Below, piece after piece: positions 34,481 through 46,400 of a stretch of 64,000 nucleotides of DNA (position 1 is its first letter; each line of letters begins with the position of its first letter). Source of the stretch: Eopsaltria australis (lineage: Eukaryota > Chordata > Aves > Passeriformes > Petroicidae); the NCBI GenBank assembly GCA_034509425.1, contig JAVTVJ010000789.1, positions 434,001 to 498,000 on the forward strand, in the 5' to 3' direction. A program made the translations under genes and the position numbers. The notes under the pieces were generated by a model that did no database searches, was not told where the DNA came from, and saw only the letters and a list, made by a program, of their open reading frames with translations.

Positions 34481-37400
34481 CACTGAGATGGGGAAACTGT
34501 CCTATTATCTGAAAGTTGGCCAACGTGTCACATCCACATGTCAAAAACCTGCCGCGGCTGAGGGGCTGAGTGATGATTCTGTTACAAACAGCCCCAATTC
34601 CTCGGGAGGTGCAGCGTGTGGGGTGTGCCTTTTGTTCCAGGTGAGCCAGGGCCGGGTGCCTCGTTTATAATTAACATCCTGTTAATTCCTCCTTTCCCCT
34701 TCTCCAAAGTGCAACGCTCCTGCTTCACCTGCGGAATACATCCACCGCATCGGGAGGACGGCGCGCATTGGCTGCCGCGGGAGCAGCCTGCTCGTCCTGG
34801 CGCCTTCCGAGGCAGGATATGTCAGCTTGCTGGCTTCTCACAAGATTAAGTGAGTCAGAAACGCGAACAAAAGTTTCAGCTCATCCTCGCTAATTAACCT
34901 TCCGTGGCACTTGCAGCGGGACTGTGCCTTCGTGCAGGTTTTAATAAGAATTTATTAATTCTCGTGATCCGGGCCTGGCCCCAGACTAGCGAGAGGAGAG
35001 GAGGGAAGTGTGTGAAAATCATCAGCCTGACAGGTTGTGCATGAGTGAGTGTGTGTAGTGAGGGGCAGGGAGGGGACGATAGTCAAGAGATCCTTTGCAC
35101 TCCATTGTTTTCTCCCTGGCCCTGGGTGTAAATCGTGGCTATGTGGAGACCAAAAGTCAAAGGAGCCTGTCAGGTGCTGCCTGGCCCTCTGCCTGCATGG
35201 CTCCACATTGTCACAGACTGTGCTGGCCCTTGGGGAGACAGCCAGGGGAGAAATTGCTGGGGAGCTGTGGGTCATATCTGCACATAATTGACCAAGATGT
35301 GTTGTTTAAGTGGCTTGTGACAGGAATAAGAGAGGTTTTGGCAAGTGGTGAGAGCCCAGTGTGGTCCTGGAAGGCAAAAAGGGAGGGTGGACTCTGCAGA
35401 CCCAAAGTGGGGTGTGCTTCCAAGCCTGGGAAGGCTCCTCTTACCTGGCTCTGGCATGGAGTTGGGAGTAGCAGCAAGGAGAGCAAGCCAGGCTCAGTAA
35501 GGACCAGCCCAGTGTGCGGTCAGGTACCTGATGGCTGACACATGATGAGATTTTAGTCCAGCTCTGCTTGCACAATGGTCCTTTTGTGGAGAAAACCCAC
35601 AACTGGCTGCTCAGCATCACCAGGCAGGATCTCCAGCTTCCTCAGCAGCCAGCTGGGTGTTTGTGCCTCCCCTTGCTCCCTGCTCTGCTGTCTCTCAGCC
35701 TTTGAGAACATCAGCAGAGTCCCTTCAGTGTTGTAGCAGTGTTGATGGAGCCCTGTAAACTCATGCACAAATTAGTTCCCTTTTATTTCTTGTGTTTCTG
35801 TCGGGTGGAGCTGCTTGGAATCGAATTTGGTTTTGCATCCTTGAAACAAACAAATGTTGGCAGTAAATACAGGCTTATTCTAGGCTGTGAGCCATTTAGT
35901 GGTCTAACAAAGAGCCATCCATCATCCCAGGTAACTATCTATTAAGCAGACACCAGCAAGACATGGAAGGCTAAGCTGACAGGGTTTTTTTTCATGTAAC
36001 AAACAGCACTGACATTTAAAGGTGAAATCCCACATAATTGTGAATTTTTAACTCCAAGCAGAAAGTTCTATTTTTCTATTTTACAATATTTTGGGAGTGT
36101 TAGAGGGAGGAGAGGGAAATTTCCTTCCTTTTTATTTTAAATGTTTATGCTTTTATCCAATATTGTTGTTTTTTAACAAGTTCAGGGAACTGTCACTCAG
36201 GCTGGTAATTACATCTGCTAAGGAGACCTGTTGTTGAGCTGGCCATGGTCTTCAGCAATCTTGAAGACTCTGAATAAGCAGGGAGAGGTTTATATGAATT
36301 TATTTCCCCTTCACTTTTCGGTGCCAGACAACTCTGGGGATTGCCTTTTCTTGTTTGTTTGTTTGTTTTATGTTCTGCAGATGAAGGATTGGCCAGAAAA
36401 GAGTGTAATTTGCCTTCCTTGACCCCCATCCTCAGAGGGAAGGCAGTGATTGCCTGGTGGGCGCGGGGGCGATCCGGGCTCTCCGCAGCCGCGTGGCCTC
36501 CGCTCTTCCCACACGCACGAGGAGAAGGGGCACCAGGATAGAGCAGGGAGCTGATGAATTACTGAGAAGATGCAGGAAGGCAGCTTGAAGCTCAAGGCAG
36601 CAAGTGCCATCAGCACAAATTGCCGTTACCCTTCATAAACAGAGCATTATGGTGATAATCCTGACAATTTAATTCAGTGCGAGGGCGAAAGACAGCGTGT
36701 GTTGGACTGTCACCGAGCCTCTAAAGCACTGCTCATTTCTGCTCCTTTACCCTCACTCTTTGTAGCTTTTGACTTGGTCTGCACAAGTTCCTGGAGCTTG
36801 CTTTTTTTTCCTCATTCTTAGCTTAATTTTTCAATCTCTCAGGTTTTTGTCGAGGATGTGTGTGTGTGTGCTGTGAATCTTTTTTTTTTTAATTTGTTGG
36901 GGTTTTTTTTTTCCCCCTTTTTTAAATGAAATTCCCGCTGGGTTTATTGAAATGTAAATACTTCATAAAATATGTATTTTGAAGAAGACAAAGCATGAGA
37001 TGTGTCCCCGCAGCCTTCAGCTGGTGTAAATGAGCAGTGCTCTGCTGGTTTGCAGGGGATGAGGATCTGACCCAGAGTTTTTTCCTAAACCCCTCCACCC
37101 ACCCCAGCATGCATGGGAGTAAGTCCAGGAATGTTGAGAGTCGGAAGTAATGAGAGCAGACGTGGCTTTGTTCCTGGATGAAAATCCACTTCGGAATTAG
37201 AGATGACTGCCTTTGAAATTGGAAATCGCTCGCAATTAATTTTCACCGGTACCTGAAGCCTCTCCTTGGCTTCCAGTGTGGAAAAGCAGCTTTAGCCTTT
37301 GCCAAAACGATCTCACTTTGGCTCTGCTGAGATCAGTAATTCCCGTTGGGGCTCAGCAAAGCTGCCTCTGTCTGCAACTTTCACTTTGGGCTTTGTGTGG

Positions 37401-40400
37401 TTGGAAGTTGTGGCTGCTCTGCCCAGCTGTAAATGTGGATGTGCAGGCACGTGCACACTCATGTTTTCTCTGCATTCCCTCTTTAAAAAAAAAAAAAGCT
37501 TAGACTCCAAAATGTTCTGTCTCAGCTCCAAGCACAACTAACAGATTTCCCTTCAAAGGGAGAGAGGCAACAAGCAGAAGAAATGTGAAGTTCACTTTTT
37601 TTTTTGCCTTTATGTCTCTTCTAGTCCCTTCAGCTGCAATCTCGCAGCGCCTGCCTCGACAGCTATCAGATAATTTCTTTATCTGCTAACGGCGGCCTCA
37701 CTAATTTATAAAGGGAGAGGCATCACCGTGAAGGCACGAGTCATTTCCCTCCCTGCTCTGGGCTTGTGCTGTTCCCCCTCCCAGCTCCTTCTCCTCCCTG
37801 CTGTGAACCCAGTTCAGGGATCTGCTGCTGGCGACGCGCCAGGCGAGGGGAGGACCCGAGAGGGGGGGACAACTCTGACAAATCAATGTCAAAGGTTTGA
37901 CATTTTCATTCATAGCCGTGTCAAAGCAACCTTTGCAGGGGGAAGGGTGAGGTCTGCTTTCCTCTTGCTTAAGTGGTTGCCATTTATGTTTTAATTTGCT
38001 GTTATACTTTTCAAAACCAAACAGAGAAACGCTCAGTTGTCGTTTTATGCTCCATTTCCCTTTCTCCCCCATCGCTCCCCCGCCTTTCTCTGCATCCTCT
38101 GCAAAGGAATCTGTGCATGGGGTGGCCCAGCTGCACTTGATGGGGCTGTTCTCCCTTGTAGGGTGTTTTATGGCCACTCTGGCCCATCCCTTCCAGGCTG
38201 GATGGCCGTTCCTCTGCACCTTCTCTTTCCTGTCCTTCTGCTGTGATGCTGAGTTGGCTGTGGTTGAAAAGGCAGATTGCAAAAGTGAAGGTATTTGTTG
38301 CTTTAACTGGGAAGGATGGGGTGCAGGTGAGGATCACAATATCCTGTCACACAGTTTGGCAGAGATTCATCCATTCCTGCTAGCCAGGTGTTAGAGAGGA
38401 GATGAATGAAGAGAGGAGATATCCTTGTGATAATTTCTTTGTGTACTTTACAAACTGAGGATCAGCAGTGTTTTCTTTCAGAAACCACAGGCATCTTTCT
38501 GAGCGTCTGAGATTCAGGAAGCTGAGAACTGTTGGACCCCAAAGATTTCTCTCTTCCTTAGATTGGTTTAAACCCAAGCAAACTCCTTGACATCTTTCCT
38601 AGAGATGACCTTTGCCCGTTACTGAAAATTTGGGCCCACAGACATCAGCTTTTATGATCTGAGTAATTCCCTTGGAAGTGGGACCCAGTTTGGATGCAGC
38701 TGTAATATTAATGGCCTGGAGCTGCACAGCTGTTCCTGTACTGTCACCTGGTATGTGTGTGTGCCCCTTAAGACAGTGTTAAAGAGGACAAAGAATTTCT
38801 GGTCTCCTGTAAATGCACCTTTAAGCAGGACTGCTCACTTGGAAGTGAAGCAGGTTTGTAAGCATTTCCATATCTGGGCCATAGCAGGACCCAGCAGTGT
38901 CTTGCAAGCAGGACTGGAGAATAAATCATCTGGTTGAGCCTACAGGAGGAATGTGAGTCGACAGAATGAAAATAAATGCCCAGTGTGAAGCCTGGCTAGG
39001 ACAGCTGACTTGAGTCTCCTGTATTTAAAAAAAAATACTGTGAGGTCCCTAATGGGCTGGGCTTTGGCTTTGCACTTCAGATGAGAGGGCAGGTGAGTTC
39101 TCAGAGCAGGGAAGGAAATCAAGCTGTGTGTCTGGTGTCACAGGGGGCTTTTAGGCTATAAAGGAATTGGAGGATGAGTTTGTCCATTGGGAAGTGCCTC
39201 TGAGCTTTGACCTGAGTGAGGTAGCAAGGAGTTGGAATCATGCAGGATCCTGTGGGAAAGAAAGAGTGATGATGTGACCAGAGGGAAGGAAACTGCAGAA
39301 GAATTGGTTTGATAGGGAAGGTTCCTCAGGGTTTTGTTGTTTCCCTCTGAGCTTGAGTCACTGTGAGAGGAAGGAGCTGTGTCTTTGCATATCTGTAATT
39401 TTAGCTCTTCAGTTTTGTGGGTAAACATGAAAGGATCATCCTTAGAGTGAGGGCTGAGCACTGTGCCTCATTCCAGACACTCTGGAAGCTAAACTGGAGG
39501 AGACCAGATGTAGCAGGAGTAGCAAACAAAGTGGAGCAGGTGTTTCCAGCCTGTGTGGGCCTCAATCAGTCTCTTCCTCAGGATTGCACAACCAACCTCT
39601 GCTCCTGCCCACAGCACTGTACAATGAAATGTTGGACAACCCCTGGGTTCAAGGTGGAGGTTGCAGATCTTACTCTTTATAGTTACAAAACAAATTTACA
39701 AGAAACATTAATGCTATGAGCTGTTTCAACTCTGTCTTGAGTTTCTTTTGGTGAAAAGCATAACCAGGTGCTTCCCAATTGTCTTGATGCTTCTCAGTGC
39801 AAGGAAAGAAAAATTATGAAAACAATGGGAGTTCAATTTATTTCTTTAATCAGTTCCTCTTGGTTGAGAGCCAAGGAGACTTTCAGTGAATGGGAAGTCC
39901 ACCCTCAGTTATTTTGTTGTTCTGCTGGATTGGAGTGTGTGTTAGTGACTTAAAACAGTGACAAGATTGTGGGTGAAACTCTGTGCCACTGAAAGCACAG
40001 CTTTGGGTTTTACAGTATTTCCACTTTCAGGGTGCTGAGGGAGTGTCTGGGCTATGACCTCGTGTATTTCAGGAATAAATTCCTGAGCTGAACTGTGAAT
40101 CTCAGTCGTTTTGCTCTCCATTACTGGTCTGTGGCTCGTTCCAGGCTGTGTTTCAGAGTAGGAGAAGCACTAATTTTTTGTCTTTGTTGCTTCAGTGTTT
40201 CAGAGCTGAAGATGGAGAAGGTGTTGGCCAGCCTGATGAAAGATGATCGCTTCAAGTTGCACAGACCAGGCAGCAAGGTGAGTTTTCTGCTGCTTTGGAA
40301 TTGCTCCAGTTTTCACTTGCCAGTTCAACATCACAAGTATTCCTGCCCTAGTGTGTGTCTTCACATCCATGATGTCAGGCACTGTAAATAATTATAAAAC

Positions 40401-43400
40401 CACCTAATATCACAATTTTTTAGTCTTTTGTTGTTCCCAGAAAGCAGTTGCTTGCTGACTCTTCAGCAAATATCTTTGTAACAGACAGGGAAGGTTTCTG
40501 GATGCAAAAGCTCTGTCTTTATTTCCTGCTCAATGTTTCTGTTTTTCCTGTGCTGTCTGCTCTAAAATCCTGTTGGAGATGACAAATGGCCCTAAACTTC
40601 TCTGAAGAAATGAGGAAAAATGCATTTGGTGACGTGTTACATAGGAGTTTTTATAATCTGTATTTACTTGGAGCCTAAAACAAAGCTCCCTGTGCTGACA
40701 GGCACCTTTTTATTGACTTGGGCAAGCTTTGGGTCTGCCTTCAAGTTGCTAATTCACAGAATTCACTCATTTGCAATTGATGTCTCGGGCGTTGCTGTGC
40801 TCTGGCAAATTAAATCCTGCAAGAAGCTGCATTTTGAATGGAAGTCAAGAATGTGTCAAGCATGATGCAGCACACACTCTTTTTTCCCTCTTGTTGCTGT
40901 TTTGCCTGCCCGTGCTTTTGTTACCCGGTGTCTGAGGCTCCTTCTTCCCTGTGCTGGCTGCTGGGAGCCGTGGTGTTCCTGGTAAACACGGCTGTGAAAG
41001 ATGTTCAGTGTTCCTGCACCTCACAGAAAGCCAGATCTGAGCTCAGCTGAGATGCAGCTCTGTTCAAAGCTCTCTCCCACCACTGTTTTTGGCTGAAATC
41101 AGCCTGTAATGCCTGTGTTTTAAATGTCTGCATCATGCCTAGGATACGACTTCTTAACAAAGTTTAGTTGTGCTTTGCTAGTGCAGAAATTATTTTAAAT
41201 AGTTCTGTGTATAAATACTCTCCTTTTCTCCCAGATGTGCTTCTAACTTCAGCTTTCCTTTGAAGACTTCTTCAACAATTCCATTTGTGCAGAATTTGTA
41301 CTTTAAATGGTTGCTGACACGGGACAGAATATTCGCTGTTCCAGACTGGGGGACAAATGTTATTTCATGGGAAGTGGGCAAAAAAGAGAACGTGTTTTGT
41401 TCTAGGAAATTGTGATTTAAGTTTTGAAAAATGGCAGGAGAAAATGCCTTTTTAGCAACAAAAACCTAACCAAGCCTGTTTGCTACCACAACTGATCAGT
41501 TTGATATTTCTACCATGCTTCCAAATTGTCAAATGCTCTATACATTGAAGCACAGAATTTTTAAAATACTCTTCTTTTGGCTTTCTCCCTTTCCTTCCAA
41601 AAAGCTCTGAACCCAACCCCTCTTTGCAAGGAGCACTTGGTGGTTTGGGCAGTGCTGCTGGGCAGGCCCTGCCATGCCAGGAGGAACTTGCTCAGAAGGA
41701 CTTGGTTCCTTTTCCTTTCAAAGTGGGATTAAATCCCTCTTTTCCCTGTGACATCAAATCAAGTGAAATTTTGCTGTTGATTTCACTGGAGCTGAGATCC
41801 ATCCACTGTGGCTGTAGGATGGTTTTAATCTCATGCAGGAACTTAAAAATGCAGGATAACCAGTTTTCATGTGACTCAATCTGAAAGAATTGGTATTTAA
41901 GGATAGAGTTTGTCTTCCTGGGAAAAATTCTTTATTATTTAATGAGGGTGAAATTACAGCAGTTTTGTCAATGTGAAACAGACTCCTTCAGGAATTACTT
42001 CAAAAATATATTAAATGCAATCAAGGACTCATTCTGTTTGTTAGCTCCATGTTTTTGAGTGGTCAACTCAGAAGCTGCAGGAGCATTTCCCAAGTTTTCA
42101 GGAGGATTAATCTCTATTAAATTCCCTAAATTTGCCACATGGACTGTACAATAAGCTGAGAATGCAGTGGGACAGAGGGGGATTGAGGAGGTGTACAGGA
42201 GGAGCTGAGGCTGATCCAGCTGGGATTTTGCCATTGGAGGGAGGTTCAGCTCTGCTCTCAGCTCTCCATGCTCTGAGTCATGTATATATTATAGTCCTGC
42301 ACACAGGAACCTCATTATGATGCTCTTCAGTTCTCATTGCCTCAACTCAAGTCCATTATAAGTACCACGTTGGAACATGTATTTTTTGGGCTTCTGTGTG
42401 CAGCCAGGGAGCAAGCTGAAGTGCCTGTAAAATGTATATTTTATATTTAGGTGTATGAAATATATATGTGGCTATGTCTGGGCGTGTGAATGTTCACCTG
42501 GCTACAAAGAGAATAAATTTGATCTTTCAACTTTTATGGAGGGGGGCAAGGGGGGACTCGGTGAGTTCTAGAGAAGGTGTGTGGAGGTTAGTAAAAAGTT
42601 GTTATTAAAACAAAATCCTTCATTTTGTTTTGAAGTATAATGGAAGCAGGAGATGTTACAGCCAGGCTTTTTGGTGGGTTTTGCCCATCTTTCTTTTTTT
42701 TTTCCTGTTTTAAGAATGAACTTTTCTACCTCAGTCTAGTCTTACTGTGTTTCAGTTTTTTTTTTTTTTTTCATTATTATGTTCTCTTAATGAAATCAGA
42801 AGTTTTCAGTACTTATCCCAAGCTCTCAAACCTAAAACCTGCCATCTTTATCACTGGAACTTTCCTTCTCCTGACACAAATCCATGTGTCTTTTCCTGGC
42901 GGAGCTGGCATTTTTGGGAGTTCCCTTCATGTCTCAAACTGGTTAAATAATGTTGTACCCTGACTTTTTCCCCTTGCAATTCTTCTTTTAGCTTCTAAAC
43001 ATTGTTACTGTCATTATGGCAGTGGTTTGGGGTCTGCCAGAACAGGCTTTGGAGGAATCACAAGGCAGAAAAAGTTCTCCTGTGCCACTGTTTCTCCACG
43101 ATGGCAACAGTGCTGCTTATTTAACAAATTTAGATGGGGAGCAGATCAAGCAAACCTCTGGGGTAGGCTTTTATCTTTGGGGTCTTGGAAAAACGTGTAA
43201 GGTCTCAAATTAATTGTCCTGCTCATCCAGAGCAGGATTAAAGCTTGCTTGTGTGAGTAAAGCACATGGAATGGCTTCCATGCCCTTCCAGTAGCACTGA
43301 TTTATTTGATCTGTCCAGACACTCAGTCGTGGGCAGGTTTTATTTTCACAGTTTGCCTCTGAGTCAGTTTTAAATTTAGATTTATTTTTATTGGGCTGGG

Positions 43401-46400
43401 GTTTTGGGGGTTTTTTTTTGTTTTGTTTTTTAGATGAACCTCCCTGGAAGACAGGAATCAAACACAGGTTTTTTTCCTGCCCATTAGGGTGCAATTTTAA
43501 AATGAGATCTGTCTCAAGGGTCTGAAGGGGATAAAAGACAAGGTGGAGATGGGAGGAGGGGAGAAGCTGTTTTCTGAGGACATTATGTTTCCTATCATTT
43601 GCTTTTTTTTATTTATATCTCTTGCACTGACCTCACACTTTGGAAATTATGCACCTAGTTTTTTTATCCCTCATTTTTGTCTTACTTTTTTTTTTTTTTT
43701 TTATTTTCCCCCAGCACCAGGAAGAAGAGATGCCTCATTTTGAAACCTAAAGGGGGGAATAAGAAAAGTCCTTTGTAATATATTGCCATATTATCACTAA
43801 ATCCCCTGACAGTTGTGACACAGAAGCAAGTCACCTGTCACTTAAGCTTGAGGTCTCTTTAATTTTCTCCTGGAATTCGCACCAGGCTGTCTTTAATTTG
43901 AGGCCTTTATTGGAATTCTGAAACCTTTCTGCCTCCCCGGTGCTCAGATCTATTCTGAGTGCTGTTACAGAATGTATACAATAACCAACACAGGGATTCA
44001 GAGGGGGCTGAAGCACTGTTTATTTAACACTCTGGAGGGATTTTCGTGCTTATTCGGTCCTGGCTACCCGGCTTTCAATATCGCTTTGACAACCGTTATG
44101 CCCTTCTCATTAATTTTAAACAGTTAAAACACAGGAAAAAGAGAAAAAGTTTTCATTATTAAAGTGCTTTACTTTTTAATAACAGAGGATTCTGTCCGCC
44201 AGGGGAAAGGGCAAACCTCACTAATTTCACATTCATATTAAAAAGCGCTGGGAAGGTGACACTTGGTGCTGCCAGGAGGCTTAACAAAAGGGAAGTGCTG
44301 GGGGCCGGGAGGAGCAGGCGGGGCTGGAAAGTTTTGTGTTTCATGTCGGTGGAAACTTGGTAGTGACAACAAGGAGTGGCCACTTCAGGCTGGCAGCTCC
44401 TCCTGGGGCTCGCTGAACCTCTGCAGAGGCTCCTGGGCTGGGCACAGTCTCAGCTTCAGGGCACACCTGAAGTCAAAGGCACCTGTGAGTGGCCAGAGAA
44501 GGGCAGCAAAGCTGGGGAAGGGTCCAGAGAGTGAATTATGTGAGGAACAGCTGAAGGAGCTGGGGTGGCTGAGCCTGGAGAAAAGGAGGTTCAGGGAAGA
44601 CAACTCACAGACAGGAGGGTGCAGCCAGGTGGGGGTCAGGATCTAATCCCAGGGAACAAGGACAGGAGGGGAGGGCACAGCCCCAAGCTGTGCCAGGGGA
44701 GGTTCAGGTTGCACATCAGGAATAATTGCTTCACTGGAAGGGTTGTCAGGCATTGGAATGGGCTGCCCAGGGAGGGGGTGGAGTCTCCATTCCTGGAGGT
44801 GTTCAGGAAAAACTGGACGTGGCACTGAGTGTTTGACAAAGTGGTGATCAGTCTAAGATTGGACTGGATGGTCTTGGAGGTCTTTTCCAACCTAAATGAT
44901 GCTGTGATTCTGGGAGATGGATTGTGAACCTTTCTTGAGGCTTGAGGACTGGGAGACAGCAGAGACAAGAAATCTAGGAGGCTTCATGTGTTAAAATGGC
45001 CAGGCTGTCTTTGAAGATGCAGGTGGCCAGTGAGTGAGGCAGTGAGTGAGGCAGTGAGTGAGCAGGAGCTCCAGCCCCAAGTGTGTTTGCTTTGTTGAGG
45101 AATTACCCAGTGGCTGCAAGCTGTGGGATCCTGAGTTCCAGAGAGGGCACAGAGCAGGGCATTTAAACTCCATGTGAGCTCTGTCTCTGGGTACATGTGC
45201 TGTTGGGTGCAGAGTGGCACACGTGGGACAGCAGAGCATTTTGTGTCAGGTGCTGGCAGCCCCCATGGCCACTGGGGTTGGTTTGTGGTGGCAGTGGGAT
45301 GTGGCTCCTCTGGACTGGCAGCAGCGCAGAGGAGAGAGGAATGTGCAGCATTAGCATGCAGATCTGCCAGAGAGGAACAACAGGATTGCTGCCTTGGCAC
45401 AGACCCTCTCCAGAATGCCAGGAGCTGGGTGTTTGTATTCAGCCAGCCCTGCTCAGATGAGGGGTCTGACCAGTATCAAGTTGCTGCCTTGGATCTGGCA
45501 TTCTCACACTTGGATGCTGGTTCCTGTCTGAGTAACTCTGGAGAGCTGTGGCCCTTCTCTGGGAGAGCTGCACATCCATGGATGCTTGGCTTTGCACTTT
45601 GCTGTCAACTTCCCATCAAAAATGTCCCTTGTTTTCTGGTCCACATTTCCTTGCTCTGCCTGGATCCCTCAGAGAGGGAGAGAGCCTCTCTTCTCCTCCC
45701 AGTAACAGCTTGCTCCCAGGAATGTTTATTTTCCATTTCCTGAGCTGCATCCTACAGTCTGATCCCAGGAAAGCTGGAACACGTGCAAAATTGCCCTTTT
45801 GGCCTGAGGAAGTTTATTCTGTCATGTCCTTGGTGCAAGGGGCTTGTCCTGCTCTGGAGGAGCCAAGTGATGGCAGCTCCAGTCAAATGTGATGTGTTGG
45901 CAGTGAGGAAACTTCAGGTAGAAATCCATGCTGGAATTCATGAGAAGTTCATTTGGTTGCCTTTGTTCACAGGTGCTGAGTTTGGTCTCTTCTCTGGAGC
46001 TTGGGGCTGATTGTGGATCTCAGGGTCTCCTGCCCTGGGTGTTTTGGGGAAGTGCACAGGGGAGCTTGCAGCATCACTCTCCACCTGTTAGTGTAGAGTC
46101 TGGGGACAGTTATTCCAAATAATTCCAATGGAAACAAAGAGTGGGATCTGGCCAGTTGAACCTGGAAGCAAAAAAAAAAAAAAAAGGGGAAGGGGGAAAA
46201 AAAAGCAAGGGAAAAAGATACGTGATAGATGTTAGAAAACACAAAATTAAAACTGATTTGTTCTCCCCACCACACGGCGCTCACTGGCTGCTCTGACTTT
46301 AACATCTTTATCTGGATTTTTTTTTTTCCTCTAGTAATATTGAGAGGATTACCTTTGTTGGCCCCTGGGTAGTTGCTGTGTGATTTTACTGTTATTAAAT

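Larger units (their letters stand above)
34850..40195 (+). other. DDX31 intron 16
   Basis: This 5.3 kb intron has the densest enhancer-like composition of the window (blocks at 34870-34990, 36440-36760, 36930-37260 and 37610-37960, listed separately). No exon or transposon was recognised. Confidence 0.7.
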
